A stretch of 64,000 nt of DNA from Bacteroidota bacterium (GTDB taxonomy: Bacteria > Bacteroidota > Bacteroidia > B-17B0 > Aurantibacillaceae): contig JAUXTT010000017.1 in assembly GCA_030684395.1 (NCBI GenBank), positions 1-64,000 on the forward strand. Direction: 5' to 3'. Position 1 is the stretch's first letter, and the number at the start of each line of letters is the position of its first letter. The position numbers and the translations under genes are program-made. A model generated the notes under the pieces. That model did not search any database, was not told the origin of the DNA, and was given only the letters and a program-made list of their open reading frames with translations. Positions 1 through 8,272 of this stretch are shown here, piece by piece.

Positions 1-170
1 TGCAATTAACTCAAAATATTCACTAATCGATTCTGGAAGAATCATCTTTAATAAGCTACTGTAGGACTCGTTCACAATTTTTAATTTATCCTACAAAATT
101 CAAAATAATTCCTTTCCCCACAACTTTTTAACCTGATCCCTAAAACCTCGCAAAGCCTTGGAAACAAAGG

Positions 171-207
171 AAAAAGAAAAACCCAACAAGCTTTCGCTTA
201 TTGGGTT
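171..207 (-). terminator. Intrinsic terminator of the tRNA-Asp gene
   Basis: On the minus strand an 11-12 bp stem (AACCCAATAAGC paired with GCTTGTTGGGTT, one T-G wobble) closes a GAAA tetraloop and is followed by a T-rich tract. It lies 12 bases after the tRNA 3' end, so it ends a single-gene tRNA transcript. The 170 bases left of it hold no gene I can support. Confidence 0.85.
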
Positions 208-219
208 AACACTTACTAG

Positions 220-293
220 CGGTCTGGACGGGACTCGAACCCGCGACCTCCGCCGTGACAGGGCGGCATTCTAACCAGCTGAACTACCAGACC
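220..293 (-). tRNA. tRNA-Asp (anticodon GTC)
   Basis: The minus strand folds as a 74-nt tRNA. The acceptor arm is GGTCTGG with CCAGACC plus discriminator G, the D-loop contains AGCTGGTTAG, the anticodon loop is CTGTCAC with anticodon GTC, and the T-arm holds GGTTCGAGTCC. CCA is not encoded. It is a single-gene unit with its own promoter (320-350) and terminator (171-207). Confidence 0.96.
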
Positions 294-319
294 AACAACC
301 AAAATTTCTTTTGGGAGTG

Positions 320-350
320 CAAATATAGGCATAAGGTTTTAATTACAAAA
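320..350 (-). promoter_or_regulatory. Bacteroidota-type promoter of tRNA-Asp
   Basis: The minus strand shows TTTTG (plus 346-350), 18 nt, then TATATTTG (plus 320-327), an exact match to the TTTG / TAnnTTTG consensus used by the primary sigma factor of Bacteroidota. Transcription should start about 313, some 20 nt before the mature tRNA. The rest of the gap up to carA (351-611) is AT-rich and holds no gene I can support; the carA promoter should be there, but no clear match was found. Confidence 0.78.
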
Positions 351-611
351 TTTTTGATGAAAAAAAAATGATTTTTGAGCATTTTTTAGCCTAATTCATT
401 GAATATCGGATGTGAAAAATTAATTTAAAATTATTGCCCCCTTATCAGCCAAGTTGAATTATGGCATTGCTTTCTTCTGTTTGTCTTTTTTTTGACGGTT
501 ATAAAAGCATTTTTTAGTTAGATACACTTTTCTTAACATTTAAAATTTAATTAACAATTCCCTAATTAACCATCATTTTTTAGCAACTTCGCATCCCGAT
601 AACAATAAGCA

Positions 612-1721
612 ATGCAACTAAAATATCAGGTTAAACCAAAAGCCATCTTATTACTACAAGACGGGAAAGTTTTTGAAGGAAAAGCAGCAGGAAAAATCGG
701 GACCACCACCGGTGAAATTTGTTTTAATACCGGAATGACCGGCTATCAGGAAATTTTCACGGATCCATCTTATTTCGGACAGATTATCGTAATGGCTAAT
801 ACTCACATTGGCAATTATGGTGTTCAAAAAGACGAGGTAGAAAGCGATTCGGTTAAGATTTCCGGTATGATTTGCAAAAAACTCAACAATGGCTATTCTC
901 GCAAAAGAGCGGATGGTTCTTTACAGGATTATTTTACTGATGCAGGTATAGTTGCCATTTCGGATATAGATACACGTGCTTTGGTACGTTACATACGCGA
1001 TAAAGGTGCTATGAATTGCATTATCTCTTCCGATAATTATGATGTTGCCTCCCTAAAAGCACAATTGGATAAAGTGCCTTCTATGGAAGGTTTAGAGCTT
1101 TCTTCTAAAGTAAGTACCAAACAAGCTTATGAAGTAACTAATGAAAACCCTGCTTACCGCGTTGCTTTAATGGATTTCGGCGCAAAAAAGAACATCATTC
1201 GCAGTTTAGTAGAAAGAGGATGTCATGTAAAAGTGTTTCCTATGAAAACCAAACTGGAAGAATTAATGGCATTTAAACCCGACGGATTTATGATGAGTAA
1301 CGGCCCCGGAGATCCGGGAGTTATGAAAGAAGAAATTGCTTTGGTAAAAAGTATTATCGACACTAATATCCCTGTTTTCGGAATCTGTTTGGGACATCAG
1401 TTAATAGCTGAATCTCAGGGAATTTCTACCTATAAAATGCATGCCGGGCACCGGGGGATCAACCATCCGGTAAAAAACCTGATCACCGGAAAAAGCGAGA
1501 TTACTTCTCAAAATCATGGATTCAGTGTTAAGGCAGAAGACGTTAAAAACAACACGAATATTGAGATCACACATATGAACCTAAATGATAATACCATTGA
1601 GGGAATTAGAATGAAAGACAAAAAAGTTTTCTGCGTTCAGTATCACCCCGAATCAAATCCGGGACCTTACGACAGCCGTTATCTTTTTGACGATTTCGTT
1701 AAGAATATGGGCAAAAACTAA
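612..1721 (+). CDS. carA: Carbamoyl-phosphate synthase small subunit (glutaminase)
   Basis: This cytoplasmic subunit hydrolyses glutamine and passes ammonia to CarB for carbamoyl phosphate, the entry to pyrimidine and arginine synthesis. At 369 residues it has the usual CarA length. The N-terminal CPSase_sm_chain domain (about 10-140) contains GEICFNTGMTGYQEIFTDPS. The class I glutamine amidotransferase domain (about 185-365) has the nucleophile Cys259 in GICLGHQL and His345 and Glu347 in QYHPESNPGP, a complete triad. CarB is not in this window, so the subunits are apparently not in one operon. A compact stem (1729-1748) follows the stop. The ATG start puts the conserved core about 10 residues in, as expected. 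Confidence 0.97.
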   Translation: MQLKYQVKPKAILLLQDGKVFEGKAAGKIGTTTGEICFNTGMTGYQEIFTDPSYFGQIIVMANTHIGNYGVQKDEVESDSVKISGMICKKLNNGYSRKRADGSLQDYFTDAGIVAISDIDTRALVRYIRDKGAMNCIISSDNYDVASLKAQLDKVPSMEGLELSSKVSTKQAYEVTNENPAYRVALMDFGAKKNIIRSLVERGCHVKVFPMKTKLEELMAFKPDGFMMSNGPGDPGVMKEEIALVKSIIDTNIPVFGICLGHQLIAESQGISTYKMHAGHRGINHPVKNLITGKSEITSQNHGFSVKAEDVKNNTNIEITHMNLNDNTIEGIRMKDKKVFCVQYHPESNPGPYDSRYLFDDFVKNMGKN

Positions 1722-1728
1722 TTTCAAT

Positions 1729-1748
1729 TCGCATCCGTTGCGATGCGA
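1729..1748. other. Small perfect hairpin between carA and the SpoIIE gene
   Basis: TCGCATC and GATGCGA form a perfect 7-bp stem around a 6-nt loop directly after carA. No T tract follows, so it is not a canonical intrinsic terminator. It may protect the carA mRNA end, or be chance. Confidence 0.4.
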
Positions 1749-1778
1749 TAATAAAATTTGTACCTTGTTGGCTTCATC

Positions 1779-4244
1779 ATGAAGTTACTCTGTAAATACT
1801 TCCTTTGTTCCGTTTTATTTTGTGCAAGCCATTCGTATGCTCAAAAAGCGGATAGTATTACAAAATTGCTCTCGGGGCTTAATGGAAAACAAAAAGTAGA
1901 CAAATTAAACAGCCTGGCAGAACTCCTTGTTAATTCGGACCCAAAAAAAACAAAACAGTTTTCTAACGAGGCCCTGAAGCTGGCACAACAACTCAATTAT
2001 CAGGAAGGTATTGCGGATGCATATCATAAAACAGGGATTTATTATTACTATAATGACGATTATGAAAATGCGCTCAATAATTACAACAAAAGTTTATCGT
2101 TGGCAAAAAGTCTCAATAACAAACAATTAATCGCGCAAGCCCTTTCCTGGATTGGTTCATTATACAGGATTCAAAGTGACTTTAAAAATGCAGAGTTAAA
2201 TTTGAATGAAGCGATAACTTACGCCAAAGAAATAAATGATGATGCCCGTATAGTATACTGCTTAAGAAATTTAGGTGAAGTAAACAGAGTGCAACAAAAA
2301 AATGCCGAAGCCATTTCATACTTTAATAAAGCACTTATTATTGCGGAAAGAATCAACGACCAACATCAACAAGCATATATTTATGGAGCCATTGGTGAAG
2401 TATACCGGCAACAAAGTGATTTTATAAACGCCTTAAAAAACCTGGATGCTTCTACCCAAAAAGCATTATCTGTTAATAACAAAAATCTTGCGTCTAATAA
2501 TTATTATTCTATCGGAGAAATCTATTTATCCGAATCAAATTACAACAAAGCACTGGAATTTCTCCAACAATCACTTACTCTTGCTAAAGAATTAAAAGAT
2601 AATATTCGTATTGCTGATTGCTACGCTGCCATGGGCGACGTGTACCGGCATCAGGGCGACGCAGAAAATGCCGAAGATTATTACAAAAGGTCGCTTAGTA
2701 TTTCGACACAAATCAGCTACCTCAACACCAAATCATATTGTTACTTTACTTTGGGGATGCTCAAAAAAACAGATGGACAAAATGATTTAGCAATGGAATA
2801 TTTTAACAGGTCCTTAGGTATTGCAAAAAACATTAACGATTACTGGCGTATTTCTGATTGTATGAATATGATTGGTGATATTTATACATCAAAATTAAAC
2901 TACACTAAAGCCGAAGAAAGTCTTTTGGAAGCATTAACAATTTGCAGAGAAATTGATAATAAAGCTACTGAAACAACTGTTCTAACTTCTTTATCGGATC
3001 TGTACTTCAAAAAAAAGGAATATGATAAAGCTAAAAAATGTGCTGAAGAAGCTATGATTATTGCCAACCAAATAGAAATGTTTTCCAATAAGAAATCGGT
3101 TGCAGAAAGTTTGTATCGTGTATATGAAAAAACGGGCGATTATAAAAAAGCTCTTGAATATCATGTACTTTTTAAAGATCTCAGTGATAGCTTAAGACAT
3201 GAAGAAAACGCAAAAAAATTGGTGCAACAACAAGTTCAATTTGAATTTACCGAGAAAAAAGCAAAGGCTGATTTAGAACAAGCAAAAAAGGACGCAGTAA
3301 AAGAAGCCCAACTACATAAACAAAAAACCTATACCATTTTTACATCTATCGGCCTGGTGTTACTTTTAGCATTATCACTTGTTATCTTTCGAAGTCAACG
3401 CAAACAAAAGCTTGTAAACATTCAGTTAGGCAGACAGAAGCAGCAGATTGAACATCAGAAACAAGAGATTACGGATAGTATCAACTACTCGAAACGAATT
3501 CAAACGGCAATACTTCCCGAATTAAGCCAGATATCGAAACACCTACCGGAAAGTTTTGTATTGTACAAGCCTAAGGATATTGTAAGTGGGGACTTCTATT
3601 ATTTTCATGTATTAAAAAAGAAACACACAGAGAACGAGCAACCGGAATTTGTTATTGCAGCTGCCGATTGTACAGGACATGGTGTTCCCGGAGCTTTAAT
3701 GAGTGTTGTTAGCCATCAGAGCCTGGATGCATCTGTGCGGCTACAAAATGAGCCTGCCGGAATTTTAAAACGACTGAACAAAAAAGTAAAAACGGCACTA
3801 AAACAAACCGATCATCAGGATTCAACAAGAGATGGATTGGATATTGCTCTTGCAACAATACTCCCAATAAATGAAACGGAATGCAGAATTCGTTTTGCAA
3901 TGGCCAATCGCCCGGTTTATCTTTTTAAGAAGGGTGAGTTTTCAGAAATTAAAGCGACCAAGTCGGCAATTGGAGGGCATACCATGAATACTCAGGAATT
4001 TAAACAACACGAATTTATCTTATCAAAGGGAGATACTTTTTATCTTTTCACTGATGGATATGCCGATCAGTTTGGGGGAGAAAAAAATAAAAAATTAACT
4101 ACTTCGCGTTTCAAAGAATTACTCAGAGGAATGCAACACAAAACCATGAGCGGGCAAAAGGAAGAGCTAAATGAAGCATTGGCAAACTGGAAAGGTAATA
4201 ATGAGCAGGTAGATGATGTATTGGTTATTGGGATCCGTATTTAG
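1779..4244 (+). CDS. TPR-repeat sensor with SpoIIE-type serine phosphatase output
   Basis: A membrane-bound signalling protein of a layout common in Bacteroidota. A signal peptide (MKLLCKYFLCSVLFCASHSYA) precedes about ten tetratricopeptide repeats predicted to lie in the periplasm. Then come a charged coiled coil, one membrane helix (about residue 520-540) and a second coiled coil with DSINYSKRIQTAILPE. The cytoplasmic PP2C/SpoIIE domain carries SGDFY, ADCTGHGVPGALMS, LFTDGYADQFGG and a terminal VDDVL, the metal-binding aspartates of active enzymes. The family dephosphorylates anti-sigma-antagonist type proteins; the partner here is unknown and no STAS or HATPase gene lies nearby. The ATG at 1779 is preferred over an in-frame ATG at 1758 because it begins the signal peptide. 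Confidence 0.9.
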   Translation: MKLLCKYFLCSVLFCASHSYAQKADSITKLLSGLNGKQKVDKLNSLAELLVNSDPKKTKQFSNEALKLAQQLNYQEGIADAYHKTGIYYYYNDDYENALNNYNKSLSLAKSLNNKQLIAQALSWIGSLYRIQSDFKNAELNLNEAITYAKEINDDARIVYCLRNLGEVNRVQQKNAEAISYFNKALIIAERINDQHQQAYIYGAIGEVYRQQSDFINALKNLDASTQKALSVNNKNLASNNYYSIGEIYLSESNYNKALEFLQQSLTLAKELKDNIRIADCYAAMGDVYRHQGDAENAEDYYKRSLSISTQISYLNTKSYCYFTLGMLKKTDGQNDLAMEYFNRSLGIAKNINDYWRISDCMNMIGDIYTSKLNYTKAEESLLEALTICREIDNKATETTVLTSLSDLYFKKKEYDKAKKCAEEAMIIANQIEMFSNKKSVAESLYRVYEKTGDYKKALEYHVLFKDLSDSLRHEENAKKLVQQQVQFEFTEKKAKADLEQAKKDAVKEAQLHKQKTYTIFTSIGLVLLLALSLVIFRSQRKQKLVNIQLGRQKQQIEHQKQEITDSINYSKRIQTAILPELSQISKHLPESFVLYKPKDIVSGDFYYFHVLKKKHTENEQPEFVIAAADCTGHGVPGALMSVVSHQSLDASVRLQNEPAGILKRLNKKVKTALKQTDHQDSTRDGLDIALATILPINETECRIRFAMANRPVYLFKKGEFSEIKATKSAIGGHTMNTQEFKQHEFILSKGDTFYLFTDGYADQFGGEKNKKLTTSRFKELLRGMQHKTMSGQKEELNEALANWKGNNEQVDDVLVIGIRI

Positions 4245-4245
4245 C

Positions 4246-5709
4246 TCAGGAAATTTTTTGACCTGTTTCCATTATATTTTTGTGATAAATATCAATACAA
4301 ACCAATGCAGCTATGAATCCCCAGAATGGTATAGCTAGTTTATCCGTATCTAAAAAATTATTTAAAAACCCGTGAATAAAGTATGTAGCCAATCCTAGTA
4401 CTATTGCGCATACCAGTATCTTCAGGTTCCTTTCTTTAATAGAATAATACAAACGATATCCTGTAAAAAACACAGATAACATAAGAGATACAACTATTAA
4501 AGTCCCCGGTAAGCCTTGTTCACTTAAAGGACCAAGGTATTCACTATGTGCATTTCCATTACTTCCATCATTATTACTTATAATAGTTCGTTCACTGTCT
4601 TTTTGAAAACGAGCATACTGAAGAATATAGGTACCCGGACCAAACCCAACAAATGGCCGTTCTTCAAACATACGGTAAGCTGAATTCCACCTATTCAAGC
4701 GTTCCACATTACTTGGATCGGTTTTGATGTTTGTCATTGAACTAATGTTATCCGCACGATTTCCTTCAGAATCAACCGTGTTATTGTTCAACATAATAAT
4801 TATCTGAGTTTGGAAAACAAAGAACACTCCTGCCAAAAATACAATCAATGTAACTATAGTTCGAAATCTGATCTTTAACAATAGAGTAATCAATACACCC
4901 ACACAGCCTACAAGACTTAACCACGCTGCCCTTGCCGATGAAAGATAAACTCCGGTAAATAATAAACCTAAGGCACAGATCAATAGACATTTTTGAACAA
5001 AGCTCCTATTACTTTGAAGTAAAAAACCAAAAGCAATTGGAATAAACATAGCGATCGCAGATCCATAAGCCGTGTGATCATTGTAAAAAGGAGTCATGAT
5101 CCAATCAGAGATATCTTCAGAAAAACCAAAGGAAGCGTGCCTCACTGTGGTAATAAAAATAACTATACATAAGGCTATCAAATAGAGTGCAAAAAAGAGG
5201 TTTACATTTTTACGTTTGTCAAATAAGTAAGACATAAAGAAAAATCCTGTACATACAAACCATAATCTGGAAAGCAAAAATTTAACCGATACAACGGGCA
5301 TTTCACTGGTAATAGTGGTTACAAACATCCATAGCAATTGAATTCCAATAATTATGGTAATCGGATGGCGAAGAATTTTCTTGCTTATAAAACTATTATT
5401 GATCTGGTAAACAATTCCTAATACCAATAGACCCGCAAAAATGGGTTCAGTGGGTAAACTCAAATCGAGGCTTTGATGACCTTCTGCTAAACCAAGTTCT
5501 TTAAGAGTAATGGATAACGGCGTAAAAAATATAGCACACATCACCAGTTTCTCTGTATAAAATATTGCCATATAAATCACAATGAGCGCTAATGGCAACA
5601 TTGCATAGGGAATAAATAATTTCCCCTGAAACAGCACTATATACAAGAAACCAAGCAGATAGGTAATACCTGCTCCATAAAACAGCTTTATATTACCTGA
5701 CTTAAACAA
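4246..5709 (-). CDS. O-antigen ligase / Wzy-type polymerase family membrane protein
   Basis: An integral inner-membrane protein of 487 residues with about 11-12 hydrophobic segments and one large periplasmic loop (about 300-400). The loop holds the Wzy_C/WaaL family signature: GFGPGTYILQYARFQ followed by NGNAHSEYLGPLSEQGLPG. Family members either polymerise undecaprenyl-linked repeat units (Wzy) or ligate chains to lipid A core (WaaL), and sequence alone does not separate them. Its position after a flippase and a Wzz protein favours the polymerase role. The start overlaps the end of the Wzz gene by 8 bp, so the genes are probably translationally coupled. Its stop lies 1 bp from the convergent SpoIIE gene. 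Confidence 0.87.
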   Translation of the reverse strand: MFKSGNIKLFYGAGITYLLGFLYIVLFQGKLFIPYAMLPLALIVIYMAIFYTEKLVMCAIFFTPLSITLKELGLAEGHQSLDLSLPTEPIFAGLLVLGIVYQINNSFISKKILRHPITIIIGIQLLWMFVTTITSEMPVVSVKFLLSRLWFVCTGFFFMSYLFDKRKNVNLFFALYLIALCIVIFITTVRHASFGFSEDISDWIMTPFYNDHTAYGSAIAMFIPIAFGFLLQSNRSFVQKCLLICALGLLFTGVYLSSARAAWLSLVGCVGVLITLLLKIRFRTIVTLIVFLAGVFFVFQTQIIIMLNNNTVDSEGNRADNISSMTNIKTDPSNVERLNRWNSAYRMFEERPFVGFGPGTYILQYARFQKDSERTIISNNDGSNGNAHSEYLGPLSEQGLPGTLIVVSLMLSVFFTGYRLYYSIKERNLKILVCAIVLGLATYFIHGFLNNFLDTDKLAIPFWGFIAALVCIDIYHKNIMETGQKIS

Positions 5710-6703
5710 GTTGCTCTTTTATTCTTTTGTATCTGTCCATTACAATAAAAAACAAACATCCGAATAAAAAGGCACTAATACCTCCTACAGCAACCATAAT
5801 GGTGCGCTTAGGAAAAGCTTTTGTATCAGGCAAATTTGGTTCCTGTGCATATGTAACGTAAGTAAATTTTTTGGTTATATCCCTAATTCCTTTATCCATT
5901 TCTTGGCGAGATTCGTTGAAATACGCCATGTCGCCTTTATATTGCTCCATTAAATCAGAAAATATAATACCTTTTTTTCCTAACACCGCTAAGGCATCAT
6001 TTAGCTTAGCTGGTTTTCCTCCTGGTAAAATATTATATGTTTTAGTTGTTGCTTCTTCAGCCTGTTTTAAATGCTGTAACAAACTCCCTCCGTTTAGTTG
6101 CACGTTAGCATTCTTAGGCATCATTTGAGAAAAGAAATCTAAGGCCGCATATTCTTTACTCATTGAGATAAAAATATTTTCTAAACTATCCATTCTTTTT
6201 TTCTTAGATGCAGTATAGGTTTTATGCATTTCTACAAACTCCAATGTCTTACTATTCAAACCATTTCTAATATGATTATTTACCGCATCTACTACACCAT
6301 AAACTAATTGTTGAGCCATAACAGGATCTTTATCTAGTACTTCAATCTGTATAGACTCATATTTGGTTTGAGATATCTTTACATTCTCCTCAAAAGAATA
6401 CGTATAATAACTGGCAAAGTGCGGGTCTAAGGAATCCAGTTCATAATGTTTCGCTAGATGGAATTTCTCTAACAATTGTTCTCTTATCTCAGCAGCTGTG
6501 ATAAACTGCATCAATTGTTCAGTTTGTGACTCCATACTATATTTTTCAATATTCACAGGATAAATAAAAGCTGTTGACTTATATTTGGGAGTTACTATTA
6601 AAGACGCTATTGCAGCAACCACTGCGCCCGCTATTGATATTATTATGATGTGTTTCCTTTTACTGAAAAGTAACTTCAGCATGTCTATGTTCATTTTTTC
6701 CAT
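5702..6703 (-). CDS. Wzz-family polysaccharide chain-length determinant
   Basis: At 333 residues it has the Wzz plan: a short cytoplasmic N-terminus, a first membrane helix (about 17-37), a large periplasmic region rich in helix and coiled coil (about 40-295), a proline-containing segment (PNLPDTKAFPKRT), a second helix (about 303-323) and a short basic tail. There is no C-terminal kinase, unlike the Wzc protein encoded at 13494. Wzz proteins set the length of the chain made by Wzy. It lies between the flippase (1-bp gap) and the ligase/polymerase (8-bp overlap) in one operon. An ATG nine bases downstream is an alternative start. Confidence 0.87.
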   Translation of the reverse strand: MEKMNIDMLKLLFSKRKHIIIISIAGAVVAAIASLIVTPKYKSTAFIYPVNIEKYSMESQTEQLMQFITAAEIREQLLEKFHLAKHYELDSLDPHFASYYTYSFEENVKISQTKYESIQIEVLDKDPVMAQQLVYGVVDAVNNHIRNGLNSKTLEFVEMHKTYTASKKKRMDSLENIFISMSKEYAALDFFSQMMPKNANVQLNGGSLLQHLKQAEEATTKTYNILPGGKPAKLNDALAVLGKKGIIFSDLMEQYKGDMAYFNESRQEMDKGIRDITKKFTYVTYAQEPNLPDTKAFPKRTIMVAVGGISAFLFGCLFFIVMDRYKRIKEQLV

Positions 6704-6704
6704 A

Positions 6705-8147
6705 TTAATATTTTAAAAACCTAAATATTGCTTTCACACTAATTAAACCGATTACTAACGCCCAAACTGCACTAATTATTGTCATGATCGAAAAATTTAT
6801 CATCCAATTATGGAATAAGTTATAGGTAAATATGTTTGAAACAATGATTCCTCCAATAAAAAGTGCCAATTGAATCAATAAGCGTTTGTTAGTTTTAAAC
6901 TTAAATATTTTAGTAGCCAGATATATTTGGATACCTGCCGTTAAAAATTGAGTAATCAAGCTTGAAATAGCTGAACCCATTGCTTTGTAATAATTAATCA
7001 AAATTACGTTCAGAATTATATTAACTAAAATTCCGAAAAGTGCCATATAGTTAAGCTGTTTTAAATTTCCGTTGGCAGTTAAGAGTGTTCCGAAAATATA
7101 AGTCGTTGAAATAGCAACAAAACAGCACATTAACACACTAAATACTTGTGCAGAATCAATGTTACCGTGATTAATAAGGGCAGTTAGTTCTTTGTTATAG
7201 AAAAAGCAACCAATAGCTACAATAAAAGCAGGAGTAAGTAACAATGTAAATGCTAATTTAACTAATTGTTCTACGTTTTCTTTATACTTCAACATTCTGC
7301 TAAAAACAGGGAGTAACTGAACAGAAAAGAGATAGGCAATCATATTTGCTGAATCGAGCAAACGGAAGCCTTTTGCGTAAATACCAGCCTCAAATGCGCC
7401 TGTATCTCCGCCTAATAAACGCTCAATCATTACGGCATCTAATCTATTGTAAAAAGTCATTAATAAAACCAAAATAGCAAAAGGATAACTTTTTTTTAAT
7501 ATCATCAAAGAAAAAGGCCAGTTCCAAACAATTTTTATGTGAGTGGTTTTCCTCATTACCGCAATAAAAGCAATAACTGCGGTAACTGCGTATGCAATCG
7601 TTTGCACATAAACAAAGTTCATTATGTCAATTTCGACACTGGTATAGTTGGTCCAAAGAATAAGCCCACATAAAATAATCATGATGGTCCTATCCAAAAT
7701 AGAAATCAAACTATCCGTTTTAAAAAGGTGCAGCCCCAACAGGTTAGACCTTAAATAGGCTATAAAGGAAATGAGAAACTGATTAAGGCAAAGTACAATA
7801 AGTAATTTCATTAACCGAAAATCAAAACCAATCAGGAATCCAACTAAAAATGTAACAACTATATACAAAAAGGCCAAAGAAATTTTAAGTACAAAAAGTG
7901 CAGAAAAATGTTTAGAAAGCAGGTGGTTATTTTGGGCTATATTCTTATTGTTGAAATTTGTAATTCCAAAATCCAACAAAATATTTAATAAGAAGGAAAA
8001 ATTAAATAAGGAAAAGTACTCTCCATAAGCTATATTCCCCACTTTTGCCTGAACGGCAGGTTCTATAATAAGTGGCCAAAAAGGCTTCACTAACAGATTC
8101 AGAATAATCAGAATCGCCAGATTTGTAACAAATTTTTTTTGGCTCAT
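6705..8147 (-). CDS. Wzx-like polysaccharide flippase (MOP/MATE superfamily)
   Basis: A multi-pass membrane protein of about 480 residues with some 12-14 hydrophobic helices. The N-terminus (ILIILNLLVKPFWPLI) and the repeated 'LLGGDTGAFEAGIYAKGFRLLDSAN' type motif are typical of polysaccharide transporters that flip undecaprenyl-diphosphate-linked oligosaccharides across the inner membrane. The frame is open further upstream to 8234. I chose the ATG at 8147 because a promoter -7 box (TATCTTCG, 8160-8167) lies inside the longer version and the conserved region begins just after this Met. It is the first gene of the operon flippase - wzz - ligase/polymerase. Confidence 0.88.
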   Translation of the reverse strand: MSQKKFVTNLAILIILNLLVKPFWPLIIEPAVQAKVGNIAYGEYFSLFNFSFLLNILLDFGITNFNNKNIAQNNHLLSKHFSALFVLKISLAFLYIVVTFLVGFLIGFDFRLMKLLIVLCLNQFLISFIAYLRSNLLGLHLFKTDSLISILDRTIMIILCGLILWTNYTSVEIDIMNFVYVQTIAYAVTAVIAFIAVMRKTTHIKIVWNWPFSLMILKKSYPFAILVLLMTFYNRLDAVMIERLLGGDTGAFEAGIYAKGFRLLDSANMIAYLFSVQLLPVFSRMLKYKENVEQLVKLAFTLLLTPAFIVAIGCFFYNKELTALINHGNIDSAQVFSVLMCCFVAISTTYIFGTLLTANGNLKQLNYMALFGILVNIILNVILINYYKAMGSAISSLITQFLTAGIQIYLATKIFKFKTNKRLLIQLALFIGGIIVSNIFTYNLFHNWMINFSIMTIISAVWALVIGLISVKAIFRFLKY

Positions 8148-8159
8148 AATTAAGGGCAG

Positions 8160-8167
8160 CGAAGATA
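8160..8167 (-). promoter_or_regulatory. Candidate -7 box for the wzx-wzz-wzy operon
   Basis: The minus strand carries TATCTTCG, one base off TAnnTTTG, 12 bases before the chosen start codon of the flippase gene. The -33 element is weak. If used, the transcript has a very short leader, and the upstream in-frame codons cannot be translated. Confidence 0.45.
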
Positions 8168-8272
8168 CATTTTTTAGCCCAAAATGCCTAACAGCTTTTA
8201 TTTGTATTTTAAAACAAAAAATCCACTTAAACAATTGAATTTAAGTGGATTAATTAAATTGCATCCTTATGT

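Noticed and set aside
294-611. Pyrimidine-responsive leader or riboswitch before carA
   Set aside because: No attenuator hairpin, no terminator/antiterminator pair and no known riboswitch motif could be seen in this AT-rich gap.
1729-1748. Hairpin after carA as an intrinsic terminator
   Set aside because: No T tract follows the stem; kept only as an unexplained hairpin.
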